A stretch of 64,000 nt of DNA from Streptomyces hyaluromycini (GTDB lineage Bacteria > Actinomycetota > Actinomycetes > Streptomycetales > Streptomycetaceae). Location of the stretch: contig NZ_BCFL01000019.1 of the NCBI RefSeq assembly GCF_002217755.1, positions 62,001 through 126,000 of the forward strand, written 5' to 3'. A program made the position numbers and the translations under genes. Shown piece after piece: positions 15,595 to 24,147 of this stretch. Within the stretch, counting starts at the first letter, position 1. Each line of letters begins with the position of its first letter. The notes below the pieces were generated by a model. That model was given only the letters and a program-made list of their open reading frames with translations, searched no databases and was not told where the DNA came from.

Positions 15595-15748
15595 GCCTCC
15601 GTCGCCTGGTGGTCGGACGTCCAGGATGCGAGGAATGGTGCCCGGGCGCCGGAGAATTGCAGCAGATTGCGCACCGGGGCCGGCAGCCGATGGTTGCGCG
15701 CAACCGATGCGTCAGGCGGGTACGCCGTTCACTCGTCTCCGAGGAGGA

Positions 15749-15793
15749 GCGCAGCGTCCGTAGCTCCATGCAGCAACGATACCGATCGGGTAT
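15749..15793. repeat. direct repeat copy 2: truncated lysR start and operator
   Basis: Same 45-bp sequence as 12467-12511 with one mismatch. On the minus strand it encodes MELRTLR and then diverges, so it is a dead fragment of the lysR 5' end. It marks the right boundary of the inserted 3.3-kb block. Confidence 0.88.
15779..15793. promoter_or_regulatory. second LysR box, upstream of the cupin gene
   Basis: ATACCGATCGGGTAT, identical to the box at lysR, 56 bases upstream of the cupin ATG. Confidence 0.7.
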
Positions 15794-15849
15794 CGAGGTG
15801 ACGGAACGGGTCTTGGACAGCCGTACCACCCCGGCCGTCGAATCGGGAC

Positions 15850-16323
15850 ATGACCACTCACGAGAACACCCCCGCTGTATCCGTCGTCGGCCCCGGCGAC
15901 GGCGAGGTGCTGATGCTCGGTACCACCCGGATGCGCGTCCTGGAGGACGGGCGTACCACCGGTCACCGCCTCGGCCTCGCCGAGTCCGTCCTCGCGCCGC
16001 ACACCCCCGGTCCGCCGCAGCACCGGCACGCCCGGCACGACGAGGGCTTCTACGTCGTCTCCGGCTCGGTGCGCTTCACGGTCGGGGACGAGGAGTACGA
16101 CGCCGGCGCCGGGACGCTCGTCATGGTGCCGCCCGGCGCCCCGCACACCTTCGCCAACGTCACCGGCGAACCGGCCGTCATGCTCAGCACGTTCACGCCC
16201 GATCTGTACGTGCAGTACTTCCGGGACCTGCGGGACCTGTTCGCGGCCGACGGGCCGCCGAGCCGGCAGGCGAACATCGACGTGATGAGCCGTTACGCCA
16301 CCGAGCCCGCCGACGTCTCATGA
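15850..16323 (+). CDS. cupin-domain protein
   Basis: A 157-residue single cupin barrel. Motif 1 (PPQHRHARHDEGFYVVSG) supplies the metal ligands His, His and Glu, and motif 2 (MVPPGAPHTFAN) the last His. Such cupins include quercetin-dioxygenase-like enzymes and sensors; the substrate cannot be told. It overlaps the DoxX gene by four bases (ATGA) and follows a LysR box, so it is a likely target of the LysR regulator at 11636-12487. Confidence 0.88.
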   Translation: MTTHENTPAVSVVGPGDGEVLMLGTTRMRVLEDGRTTGHRLGLAESVLAPHTPGPPQHRHARHDEGFYVVSGSVRFTVGDEEYDAGAGTLVMVPPGAPHTFANVTGEPAVMLSTFTPDLYVQYFRDLRDLFAADGPPSRQANIDVMSRYATEPADVS

Positions 16324-16679
16324 GCGTCGCGTACTGGATCACGGCCGGTCTGCTCGCCCTCTTCTACCTCTACGGGGGCGGGCTGAAGGTCGTACGGAGC
16401 CGGGAGCGGCTGTTGCCGATGATGGCGTGGGTGGACAGCATGCCGATGCCTGCCGTCAGGGCCATCGGGGTGGTGGAGGTGCTCGGCGCGACCGGCCTGG
16501 TCCTCCCGCGCCTGACCGGCGTCGCGCCCTGGACGGCCCTGGCCGCCGCGACCGGGTTCGTCGTCCTCCAGATCGGCGCGATCAGGGTCCATCTGAGGAT
16601 GGGGGACCGTCAGATTGCCCTCAATCTCGCGCTTTTCCTCGCGGCGGTGGTGACCGTGTGGCTGGCGGCGGTTTCCTGA
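16320..16679 (+). CDS. DoxX-family membrane protein
   Basis: A 119-residue protein with four predicted membrane segments (WITAGLLALFYLYGGGLKVV first, ALNLALFLAAVVTVWLAAV last), matching the DoxX-like family. The DoxX name derives from a thiosulfate:quinone oxidoreductase subunit; most small bacterial members are uncharacterised. The start overlaps the cupin stop (ATGA), so expression is coupled and presumably under the same LysR control. Confidence 0.85.
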   Translation: MSVAYWITAGLLALFYLYGGGLKVVRSRERLLPMMAWVDSMPMPAVRAIGVVEVLGATGLVLPRLTGVAPWTALAAATGFVVLQIGAIRVHLRMGDRQIALNLALFLAAVVTVWLAAVS

Positions 16680-16777
16680 TCGTAATTAATTCTTGGACAA
16701 CTCGCTGTGCCGACCATGAGTCTCCTGTGGAGCGCGGATCAAGGAGACCGCGCTCCCGTTGTGCACAGGGGGACGAA

Positions 16778-17560
16778 ATGGACGCACCAGAGACACCATC
16801 CGAAGCGCCGCCGGAAGAGCCCGGGGAAACAACGCCGGAAACTCCGCCCGATATACCGAAAAGACGCCGTACCGGCACACTGATCGCCACCGCCGCCGTA
16901 CTCGGCATCGTGGCCGGTACCTGCGTCGGCTACCTCGTCCAGGCCGACCGCGAGCCCACCGCCCTGCCGCCCCTCTCCCAGCCGTCCGTCGCGCAGGCGA
17001 AGGGTGCCGGTCCCGAGCCGCTGTCGGCCGCCCAGGACCGGGAGGTCAAGGCCGACGGCGATCTGCGCAGGCTGCTGCTGAAGAAGCCGAGGGGCGCGCG
17101 TGCGGCCCTGTACACGGCGGGCAGCGGCGGCTGGATGAGCCTCGCCGACTACGCGGAGACGTACGACAGGCCCGCGAGTGGCTTCGCGGACCTCGTCGCC
17201 AATGAGTTCCGGCGGGCGGCCGTCACGGACTGGCGGGAGAGCGGTACGTACAGCGTGGAGATCCGCCTGGTCCAGTACCGCCAGGAGGAGACGCTCGGGG
17301 CGGCCGACGCGGCCGACGGCGGTTACTACTGGGCCGACAAGGACGCCGGCACGGACGGCCGGCCGATACCCGGCACCGGCGACGGCATGGCGTACGTCCA
17401 CAACAAGCCCCACAGCGAGCAGGGTTACGTGGACGTGTACTCGGCCGAGGCGCACGCCTGGCGCGGTGACATCGCCATGGAGATCTGGGTCTTCGACACG
17501 AAGCCGGTCCCGAAGGCGAAGATCATGGATCTGGCGAAGCGGCAGATGGAGCGGCTGTGA
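16778..17560 (+). CDS. single-pass membrane protein, first of three relatives
   Basis: A 260-residue protein. An acidic, Pro/Glu-rich cytoplasmic N-terminus (residues 1-27) is followed by KRRR, one membrane segment (about 33-52, TLIATAAVLGIVAGTCVGYL) and an extracellular domain. The domain contains DLRRLLLKKPRGARAA, related to the third gene's DLRRLVLSAPRGATAD, and SGTYSVEIRLVQYRQEE. No known family was recognised. It is coupled to the next gene by a GTGA overlap. The three genes probably form a cell-surface complex of unknown purpose. Confidence 0.7.
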   Translation: MDAPETPSEAPPEEPGETTPETPPDIPKRRRTGTLIATAAVLGIVAGTCVGYLVQADREPTALPPLSQPSVAQAKGAGPEPLSAAQDREVKADGDLRRLLLKKPRGARAALYTAGSGGWMSLADYAETYDRPASGFADLVANEFRRAAVTDWRESGTYSVEIRLVQYRQEETLGAADAADGGYYWADKDAGTDGRPIPGTGDGMAYVHNKPHSEQGYVDVYSAEAHAWRGDIAMEIWVFDTKPVPKAKIMDLAKRQMERL

Positions 17561-18435
17561 GCGAGGAACTGTCCGGCGTGGCCGGTGAGGCTGACGGGGT
17601 GGGCGAGGCCGGTGGGATCGAGGAGATCGGTGAGGTCAGTAGGGCCAGTGAGACCGATGAGGCCAGTGAGACCGGCGGTCGTCAGCGGCGGCGTATAGCC
17701 CGGATCGCCGGGATCGGCGTGCTGCTCGTCGCCGTCGTCGCGGGGGTCGCCGGCACCGCCGTGAGCGTGACCGGCGCCGACCGGGATCCGGGAGTCCCCG
17801 GCTGGGACCTGCCGAAGACGGCCAAGGGCAAGGCGGAGGAGGCGGCGGCCGGGGGAACCGGTCTGCAGGCCCTGCTGCTGCCCTACGGCACCGAGGGGTT
17901 CGGGCGGGGCCCGGACATCGGGGAGTTCGGCTCCGACGCCCGGCTGTCCGGCCGCCAGGCCACCGACCTGCGCAAGGAGTCGCTCAAGGACCTGCCCCGC
18001 TCCCAGCGCAAGGAACTGGAGCGGCTGATCGACAAGCAGCAGACCAAGGGCATGGCGATGCGCAGCTACCTGAGCACCGAGACGCCGACGGAGGGCACGT
18101 CGTACTCGGACCACGCCTACACCGTCGACATCGTGCTGTCGCAGCTGGGCGACCAGCGGACCGTGCGGACCGTCGCCACGGCCCAGCAGGAGTTCTTCGA
18201 CGCGCTGAAGGTCTTCCGGACGGGCCCGGAGGTGAAGGGCCACAAGGACGCCGCCTGCTTCCTGCCGCCCGCCGACTCGGCCGAGAAGCTGGACATGATG
18301 GTGTGCTCCGCGTACGTGGGTGACGTGCTGGTCAGCGCCACGGCCACCGGTGCCAAGCCGCTGGACGAGAAGGGTGTGGCGCTGTTGCTCGGCGAGCAGC
18401 TCGACCGGATCAAGAACCCGGGAGTGGCGGTATGA
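17557..18435 (+). CDS. single-pass membrane protein, second of three relatives
   Basis: A 292-residue protein with a low-complexity Gly/Glu/Thr/Ser N-terminus, a positive cluster RQRRR, one membrane segment (about residues 48-68, IAGIGVLLVAVVAGVAGTAV) and an extracellular domain ending KGVALLLGEQLDRIKNPG. It shares with its neighbours the layout of acidic tail, basic anchor, single helix and outer domain. The GTG start overlaps the preceding stop, and its own stop overlaps the next ATG (ATGA). Function unknown. Confidence 0.7.
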   Translation: MSEELSGVAGEADGVGEAGGIEEIGEVSRASETDEASETGGRQRRRIARIAGIGVLLVAVVAGVAGTAVSVTGADRDPGVPGWDLPKTAKGKAEEAAAGGTGLQALLLPYGTEGFGRGPDIGEFGSDARLSGRQATDLRKESLKDLPRSQRKELERLIDKQQTKGMAMRSYLSTETPTEGTSYSDHAYTVDIVLSQLGDQRTVRTVATAQQEFFDALKVFRTGPEVKGHKDAACFLPPADSAEKLDMMVCSAYVGDVLVSATATGAKPLDEKGVALLLGEQLDRIKNPGVAV

Positions 18436-19469
18436 CCATGAACCAGCCCGAGCAGACCGTGGAGCCGGTGGAGCGCGCGCAGGCCGTGGAGCCGGTGGAG
18501 CGCGCGCAGGCCGTGGAGCCGGTGGAGCGCGCGCAGGCCGTGGAGCCGGTGGAGCGCGCGCAGCCGGTGGAGCGGATAGAGCCCCTGCAGGCCCAGCCGG
18601 TGGAGCCGGTGGAGCCCCTGCAGGCCGTGCAGCCGGAGTCGGCCGGCGACCTCCTGCCGTCCGAGCCGCCGTCCGAGCCGCAGCCCGAGCCGCAGCCCGC
18701 GGCGAAGGACCGCCGTCGGCTCCGGGCCGCCCTCCGCTGGGCGTCGGCCGTGGCCGTCTTCGCGGTCGTCGGCACCGGAACGGCGTACGGCATCACGCGC
18801 GCGGACCGGACGGACGTACCCGGCCTGGCCACGCACTCCGACGGCCGCTGGGAGTACCCCACCCTGGTGAAGCCGCCGCTGCCGTCCGGCAGCCCGGCGC
18901 CGTTCGCCGAGGCCAACAAGGTGAACGCGCACTACGCCGACCTGCGCCGACTGGTGCTGTCCGCACCCCGGGGCGCCACCGCCGACGGCGCCCTGCGCGG
19001 CACGGACGGCTGGCTGGCGACCAAGGACTTCCTGGCGCTCTACGCCGACAAGGCGGACCGCGAGGAGCTCGCCGGGAAGCTGGCCGACTACGGGCTCCGG
19101 CACATCGCGGCCCGTGGCTGGACCACCCCGGACGGTACGCACACCGGGATCTACCTGCTCCAGTTCGGCAGCGCCACGATCACCGAGAAGCTGCTGAACA
19201 ACGAGATGACCGTCGATGACGCGCCCGCCTACCCGGTGCGCGGCGCCGACACGTACCTACGGGACGAGGAGTTCCCGGACGCCGCCCGGATCACTGACGT
19301 CCTCCTGGCGCCGTACGTGGAGGACAAGCCGTACGGCGCCGAGCAGGTGCGGCTGGCCTGTCTCGCGGCCGGCGACACCTTCGGCGTGATCGTCCAGTCC
19401 CGGAAGGGGGAGGCGCTCGCCGTCCCCTTCCAGCAGACGGTGACGCTGCAGAGCGAGCTGCTGAGCTGA
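18432..19469 (+). CDS. single-pass membrane protein with VERAQAVEP repeats
   Basis: A 345-residue protein. Residues 11-60 are tandem repeats of the nonapeptide VEPVERAQA and variants, a charged Pro/Glu-rich stretch. A basic segment (KDRRRLRAALR) and one membrane helix (about 103-122) follow, then an extracellular domain with DLRRLVLSAPRGATAD, YLLQFGSATITEKLLNNE and VRLACLAAGDTFGVIVQS. It is the last gene of the three-gene operon and is closed by a strong terminator. Function unknown; the repeat length may vary between strains. Confidence 0.72.
   Translation: MTMNQPEQTVEPVERAQAVEPVERAQAVEPVERAQAVEPVERAQPVERIEPLQAQPVEPVEPLQAVQPESAGDLLPSEPPSEPQPEPQPAAKDRRRLRAALRWASAVAVFAVVGTGTAYGITRADRTDVPGLATHSDGRWEYPTLVKPPLPSGSPAPFAEANKVNAHYADLRRLVLSAPRGATADGALRGTDGWLATKDFLALYADKADREELAGKLADYGLRHIAARGWTTPDGTHTGIYLLQFGSATITEKLLNNEMTVDDAPAYPVRGADTYLRDEEFPDAARITDVLLAPYVEDKPYGAEQVRLACLAAGDTFGVIVQSRKGEALAVPFQQTVTLQSELLS
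18459..18563 (+). repeat. 27-bp in-frame tandem repeat
   Basis: Nearly four exact copies of a 27-bp unit beginning GTGGAGCCGGTGGAGCGCGC (18459, 18486, 18513, 18540), with further degenerate units up to about 18625. It encodes the VEPVERAQA repeats. Confidence 0.9.
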
Positions 19470-19490
19470 CCCCGCGAGGGCGTACCTCGC

Positions 19491-19535
19491 CAAGAGCACC
19501 GGGCCCCGGCCGCGTAAGCTGGGGCCCGGCTCTTG
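19491..19535 (+). terminator. strong hairpin terminator
   Basis: Two-part stem: CAAGAG (19491-19496) pairs with CTCTTG (19530-19535), and CCGGGCCCC (19499-19507) with GGGGCCCGG (19521-19529). It closes the three-gene membrane operon. Confidence 0.75.
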
Positions 19536-19567
19536 TACGTACGCCCACCCTCGCTCAAGGAGCACCC

Positions 19568-19666
19568 GTGGAAGCCTTCTTCGAAACCCTGCTGGTCCTG
19601 GTCTGCGTCGGCGTCATCGCGTTCGCCGGGCTCACCGTGAAGAAGCTGTACCAGGGCCAGCGCTGA
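19568..19666 (+). CDS. small membrane protein
   Basis: A 32-residue protein beginning VEAFFETLLVLVCVGVIAFA, a single membrane helix with a basic tail (KKLYQGQR). The GTG start has an AAGGAG ribosome binding site at good spacing. It lies 29 bases upstream of the nitrobindin-like gene and may be co-transcribed with it and nur. Function unknown; small size makes the call less certain, but the ribosome binding site and helix support it. Confidence 0.65.
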   Translation: MEAFFETLLVLVCVGVIAFAGLTVKKLYQGQR

Positions 19667-19695
19667 ACCGAGTCCGAGTCTAGGAACCACCACTC

Positions 19696-20271
19696 ATGAT
19701 CGAGATTCCGTCCGACCTGCACAAGGACCTGGTCCCGCTCGCCTTCCTGCTGGGCAGCTGGGCAGGCGCGGGTGTCCATGACTTCCCGGGCTCGGAGAAG
19801 TGCAACTTCGGCCAGGAGGTCACCTTCAGTCACGACGGACGGGACTTCCTGGAGTACCACTCCCAGACCTGGGTGCTGGACAACGACGGGAACAAGGTCC
19901 GCCCGCTGGAGACCGAGCACGGCTTCTGGCGCATCGACGCGAACCGCAAGGTCGAGGTCACGATGGTCCGCGACGACGGCGTGATCGAGATCTGGTACGG
20001 CGAGATGGCCGTCAAGAAGCCCCAGATCGACCTGGTCACCGACGCCGTGGCCCGGACCGCCGCCTCCGCCCCGTACAGCGGCGGCAAGCGCCTCTACGGC
20101 TACGTCAAGAGCGACCTGATGTGGGTCGGCGAGAAGCAGACCCCCGAGGTCGAGCTGCGCCCCTACATGTCGGCCCACCTGAAGAAGGTCGTCACCCCGG
20201 AGGACGTCGAGCGCTGGGCCAAGGCCCTTCCCGACGACATGCCGGACGACGGCATCGCGTTCTTCAAGTAG
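19696..20271 (+). CDS. nitrobindin-like heme-binding beta-barrel protein
   Basis: A 191-residue FABP-like protein of the nitrobindin/THAP4 family, a ten-stranded barrel that binds ferric heme and isomerises peroxynitrite or binds NO. The signature GSWAGAG is at residues 20-26, and the proximal heme ligand is probably His161 in the segment PYMSAHLKK. It lies 34 bases upstream of nur. A short hydrophobic peptide gene precedes it. Confidence 0.85.
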   Translation: MIEIPSDLHKDLVPLAFLLGSWAGAGVHDFPGSEKCNFGQEVTFSHDGRDFLEYHSQTWVLDNDGNKVRPLETEHGFWRIDANRKVEVTMVRDDGVIEIWYGEMAVKKPQIDLVTDAVARTAASAPYSGGKRLYGYVKSDLMWVGEKQTPEVELRPYMSAHLKKVVTPEDVERWAKALPDDMPDDGIAFFK

Positions 20272-20305
20272 TTCCGAACATTAGAAGTAGTTCTAGACTT
20301 TCGGT

Positions 20306-20782
20306 GTGGTGAGCACCGACTGGAAGAGCGACCTCAGGCAGCGCGGCTACCGGCTGACGCCGCAGCGGCAACTCGTGCTCGAAGCCGTGGACACCCTTGA
20401 GCACGCGACCCCCGACGACATCCTCGGTGAAGTGAGGAAGACCGCGTCGGGGGTCAACATCTCGACGGTCTACCGGACCCTGGAGCTCCTGGAGGAGCTG
20501 GGGCTGGTCAGCCATGCCCATCTCGGGCACGGGGCGCCGACGTACCACCTCGCCGACCGGCACCACCACATCCACCTGGTCTGCCGCGACTGCGAGAACG
20601 TGATCGAGGCGGACGTGGCGGTGGCCGCGGAGTTCACCGCCAAGCTGCGGCGGGACTTCGGCTTCGAGACGGACATGAAACACTTCGCGATCTTCGGGCG
20701 CTGCAAGGACTGCACGCTGAAGAGAGCCAAGGCGGCATCCCCCGCATCCGCGTCCGTCCAGACTTCAATTACCGAGTCGTAG
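20306..20782 (+). CDS. nur: Fur-family nickel-responsive regulator Nur
   Basis: A 158-residue Fur-family repressor matching Streptomyces Nur, which with Ni(II) represses nickel transport and the Fe superoxide dismutase gene. Starting at GTG 20306, the ligands I recall for Nur fall in place: His33, His86, His88, His90 for one site and His70, His72, His126 for the nickel site. Two Cys pairs (CRDC at 93-96 and CKDC near 133) could form the structural zinc site. A -10-like TAGACT ends six bases before the GTG, so the mRNA may be leaderless. Confidence 0.93.
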   Translation: MVSTDWKSDLRQRGYRLTPQRQLVLEAVDTLEHATPDDILGEVRKTASGVNISTVYRTLELLEELGLVSHAHLGHGAPTYHLADRHHHIHLVCRDCENVIEADVAVAAEFTAKLRRDFGFETDMKHFAIFGRCKDCTLKRAKAASPASASVQTSITES

Positions 20783-20792
20783 GCTTACTCAT

Positions 20793-21758
20793 ATGAAGAG
20801 CCCTCTGCTGTCCCTGCCCGGCGCGGTGCCCGCCGAGGGCGTGGACGAAGGCGTCGCTGCACACTACGGCGACCTGTTCCGCGAGCAGCGCGCCCTCGCC
20901 GACGGCGCCGGTTTCGTCGACCTCTCCCATCGGGGGGTCGTGGCCGTCACCGGCGAGGACCGGCTGAGCTGGCTGCACCTCCTCCTCACCCAGCACGTCA
21001 GCGAGCTGCCGGCCGGCGAGGCCACCGAGGCGCTGATCCTCTCCGCGCACGGCCACATCGAGCACGCGCTGTACCTGGTCGACGACGGTACGACCGTCTG
21101 GGCCCACGTCGAGCCCGGCACCCAGGAGGCGCTGATCGCCTACCTGGAGTCGATGAAGTTCTTCTACCGGGTGGAGGTCGCCGACCGGACGGACGACTTC
21201 GCCGTCGTCCACCTGCCCGCCGGCTCGATCGCCGAGGTCCCGGACGGCGCCGTCGTACGCGAGACGGCGTACGGCCGTGATCTCTTCCTGCCCCGCGCCG
21301 ACCTGGAGTCGTTCGCGCGGAAGGCGGGTCCGGCCGCCGGGCTGCTCGCCTACGAGGCGCTGCGCGTCGAGCACCACCGGCCCCGGCTCGGTTTCGAGAC
21401 CGACCACCGGACCATCCCGCACGAGCTGGGCTGGATCGGCACCGCGGTGCACCTCCAGAAGGGCTGCTACCGGGGCCAGGAGACCGTGGCCCGGGTGCAG
21501 AACCTCGGCAAGCCGCCGCGCCGCCTGGTCTTCCTCCACCTGGACGGCAGCGACGTCCACCTGCCGCCGCACGGGACCGAGATCCGCGTGGCCGACGAGG
21601 GCGAGGACGGCCGGAAGGTCGGCTTCGTGACGACGTCGGTGCGCCACTTCGAACTGGGGCCGGTGGCCCTGGCGTTGGTCAAGCGCAACATCCCGGCGGA
21701 CGCCCGGCTGATCGCGGGGGAGACGGCCGCGGCACAGGAAGTGATCGTCGAGCCGTAG
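20793..21758 (+). CDS. ygfZ: folate-dependent protein YgfZ/GcvT-like
   Basis: A 321-residue member of the YgfZ/IBA57 family, which uses tetrahydrofolate in the repair or assembly of Fe-S enzymes. The signature KGCYRGQE is present near residues 222-229, and the N-terminal GcvT-like region reads VDLSHRGVVAVTGEDRLSWLH. It starts 10 bases after nur and is probably co-transcribed with it. Confidence 0.88.
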   Translation: MKSPLLSLPGAVPAEGVDEGVAAHYGDLFREQRALADGAGFVDLSHRGVVAVTGEDRLSWLHLLLTQHVSELPAGEATEALILSAHGHIEHALYLVDDGTTVWAHVEPGTQEALIAYLESMKFFYRVEVADRTDDFAVVHLPAGSIAEVPDGAVVRETAYGRDLFLPRADLESFARKAGPAAGLLAYEALRVEHHRPRLGFETDHRTIPHELGWIGTAVHLQKGCYRGQETVARVQNLGKPPRRLVFLHLDGSDVHLPPHGTEIRVADEGEDGRKVGFVTTSVRHFELGPVALALVKRNIPADARLIAGETAAAQEVIVEP

Positions 21759-21914
21759 CCCTGCCGCGGGGATCGGTCCACAAGCTGAGGATCTCCGTAA
21801 GCACGCTGCGAGATATGCCGTTGACACTCCATAATTGGCAACGGGCGGCGACCACTTGGACACGGTGTGCACGTGTTCGACCCGGCGAGCGGCGTGCCCT
21901 CGGGGGGAGGCGCC

Positions 21915-23744
21915 GTGACACCGCAGGAGGAGTTCGCCGAGGCGCTGCGCGTCCGCCGGGAGGCCGCGGACCTCTCCCTCGCCGAGCTGGCCCGCCGGGT
22001 CCACTACAGCAAGAGCTACCTCAGCCGGGTGGAGAACGGCCTGCGGCCCCCGGGCCGGCTGCTGGCCGAGCGCTGTGACGCCGCCCTGCGGGCCGACGGC
22101 GCCCTGCTCGCCCTGCTGCCGCCCGGACCCGAGCAGCACGAGCGACGGGACGAGGCCGACCAGCCCGTCCGCGGCACCCGGCGCCGCCCGCCCCCCGATC
22201 CGGCCCCGGCCCCGGCCCCGCCCGCCCGGCCGAGCGGCTACGGCGCCGGGTTCGACCAGCACATCCGGCGCGGCGACACCCGCCACCTGCTCGGCGAGAT
22301 GTACGAGGCGGGCCGGCACTACCAGGCCGCCTACGAGGCCGCCGGCGGCGACGAACTGGCCCGCGCGCACGCCGTCGTCCGCAGCGCCCGGCGCTGGTCG
22401 GACCCCGGACAGGTCGACCGCGACCTGCTGTTCCGCATCGACGCCTGCCTGGCCGCGCTGGCCGGCCGCGAGGACACCCGGGCGGTGGAGCTGCGGCTGC
22501 AGCTCACCGCCCACCGGGCCAAGAAGCTCGCCATGGCCATCGGCGCCGACACCGCGGTCACCGGCGCCGAACCCCGCACCGGCGCCCGGCTGGCCCGCCA
22601 GGCGCTGGCGGAGCTGCGCGAGCGCGGCCGCCGGCCGGCCGGAGCACCCGGCGGCGTGGGCGACGAGGCCCGCTGCGAGGTCCTGACCGAGACCCGCTGG
22701 GCGCTGTACGACTTCGAGCCCGCCCGCGCCCTGCTCGCCCTCTCCACCGAACTCCGCGACCTCGCCGTCCGCTCCCACTCCGCCTACTTCCAGGGGGAGG
22801 CGCTGGTCGCCCTCGCCATCGACCAGCTGCGCACCGGCCGGGTGCCCGCCGCCGAGGCGACCCTCAGCCGGCACCGGGAGTACGCGGCCCGGCACCGCAG
22901 CCGGCTCGCGTACTGGCACCAGGGCACCCTGGACGCCCTGATGAGCCTGTGGCGCGGGGAGTTCGCCGCCGCCGAGGGCTGGATCCTCGGGGAGGCCGGG
23001 CAGGTGGCGGCGGCGATGGAGGCCGGCCTTTCGATGCCCGCGGACGCCCTCAGCCAGACCGTGCTCGGCCAGGAGTACTGGCTGCGCTACGAACAGGGCC
23101 GCCTGGCCGAGCTGTTCGCCTCCCCGCGCATGGCCGGCGTCCAGCGCCGCGGCTACTTCCCGGTGTGGCGGGCGGGCCTCGCCCTGGCGCTGTGCGCGAC
23201 CGGACGGTACGAACAGGCCGCGGACCAGCTCCGGGCGTTCGCCGCCGACGCCGGTGACTTCACCCGGTTCCCGCCGAGCGGCTGGGCCCTGCCCACCGCG
23301 GCGACCCTCGCCCTGGTCTGTGCCGACCTGGCGGAGCGCGCGGACCGCCGTACCGAGGTGTCGGCGTACGTCCCGGCGCTGCGCGCCCTCCTCGACGCGC
23401 ACGGCGACGAACTGGTGCTGGCCGGCTGGCCCACCGTGCTGCTGGGCCCCGCCGCCCGCTTCAGCGCCCTGCTCGCGCTCGTCGCAGGCGAACCGGAGAC
23501 CGCGCTCGGGCACCTCGCCCGCGCCGTACGCCTGGCGCAGCGCTACCCGGCGCAGATGGCCCGGCTCCGCCTCGACGAGGCCCGCGCCCGGCTCCGTACC
23601 GGCTCGCCCGCCGCCCTGTCGCCCGCCGCCCTGGCCACCGCCCACGGCCTGGCCCGGACCGCGCTCGGCACGGCGGAGGAACTCGGCATGGTGACGCTGG
23701 CCCGGGACTGCCGGGAGCTGCTCACATCTCCAGCAGGACGGTGA
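21915..23744 (+). CDS. large XRE-family regulator with C-terminal helical repeats
   Basis: About 609 residues from GTG 21915, which has a GGGGGAGG ribosome binding site; an in-frame GTG at 21867 would add 16 residues. An XRE helix-turn-helix lies near residues 5-60 (LSLAELARRVHYSKSYLSRV). A Pro-rich linker (PPPDPAPAPAPPARP) and a long alpha-helical region of TPR-like repeats follow. This architecture is common in Streptomyces regulators of unknown signal. It stands alone and overlaps the convergent dtd gene by 23 bases. Confidence 0.85.
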   Translation: MTPQEEFAEALRVRREAADLSLAELARRVHYSKSYLSRVENGLRPPGRLLAERCDAALRADGALLALLPPGPEQHERRDEADQPVRGTRRRPPPDPAPAPAPPARPSGYGAGFDQHIRRGDTRHLLGEMYEAGRHYQAAYEAAGGDELARAHAVVRSARRWSDPGQVDRDLLFRIDACLAALAGREDTRAVELRLQLTAHRAKKLAMAIGADTAVTGAEPRTGARLARQALAELRERGRRPAGAPGGVGDEARCEVLTETRWALYDFEPARALLALSTELRDLAVRSHSAYFQGEALVALAIDQLRTGRVPAAEATLSRHREYAARHRSRLAYWHQGTLDALMSLWRGEFAAAEGWILGEAGQVAAAMEAGLSMPADALSQTVLGQEYWLRYEQGRLAELFASPRMAGVQRRGYFPVWRAGLALALCATGRYEQAADQLRAFAADAGDFTRFPPSGWALPTAATLALVCADLAERADRRTEVSAYVPALRALLDAHGDELVLAGWPTVLLGPAARFSALLALVAGEPETALGHLARAVRLAQRYPAQMARLRLDEARARLRTGSPAALSPAALATAHGLARTALGTAEELGMVTLARDCRELLTSPAGR

Positions 23745-24147
23745 ACGGGCCGTCGTTCGTCAGCGACACCCGCATCTGCGCCCCGAACCGCCCGGTCGCC
23801 ACCGTCGCCCCCAGCGACCGCAGCTGCGCCACCACCTCGTCCACCAGCGGCTCCGCCACCTCCCCGGGCGCCGCCGCGTTCCAGGTCGGCCGCCGCCCCT
23901 TGCGGGCATCGCCGTAGAGCGTGAACTGGCTGATGACGAGCAGCGGCGCGTCGATGTCACTGCACGACTTCTCGTCCGCCAGCATGCGGACCGACCAGAG
24001 TTTCCGGGCGAGTTGGGCCGCCTTCTCCTTCGTGTCGTCGTGGGTCACGCCGACGAGCACGCACAGGCCCTCGCCCTCGATCGCGCCCACCGTCTCGCCG
24101 TCCACGACGACACTCGCACCGTCCACCCGCTGTACCACCGCTCGCAT
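23722..24147 (-). CDS. dtd: D-aminoacyl-tRNA deacylase
   Basis: A 141-residue Dtd that removes D-amino acids from mischarged tRNAs. It starts MRAVVQRVDGASVVVDG, has the active-site strand SQFTLYGDARKGRRP and the cross-subunit segment NDGPFTVLLEM at the end. The length and the ATG at 24147 match the family; upstream in-frame codons extend into non-coding sequence. It overlaps the convergent XRE gene at the 3' end. Confidence 0.94.
   Translation of the reverse strand: MRAVVQRVDGASVVVDGETVGAIEGEGLCVLVGVTHDDTKEKAAQLARKLWSVRMLADEKSCSDIDAPLLVISQFTLYGDARKGRRPTWNAAAPGEVAEPLVDEVVAQLRSLGATVATGRFGAQMRVSLTNDGPFTVLLEM

Noticed and set aside
18459..18563. CRISPR-like array
   Set aside because: The 27-bp units are back to back without spacers and are in frame within a protein gene.
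20769..23645. A 958-residue open frame on the minus strand across ygfZ and the large XRE gene
   Set aside because: High-GC antisense frame lying over two well-supported genes, with low-complexity Gly/Arg/Ala composition and no domain.
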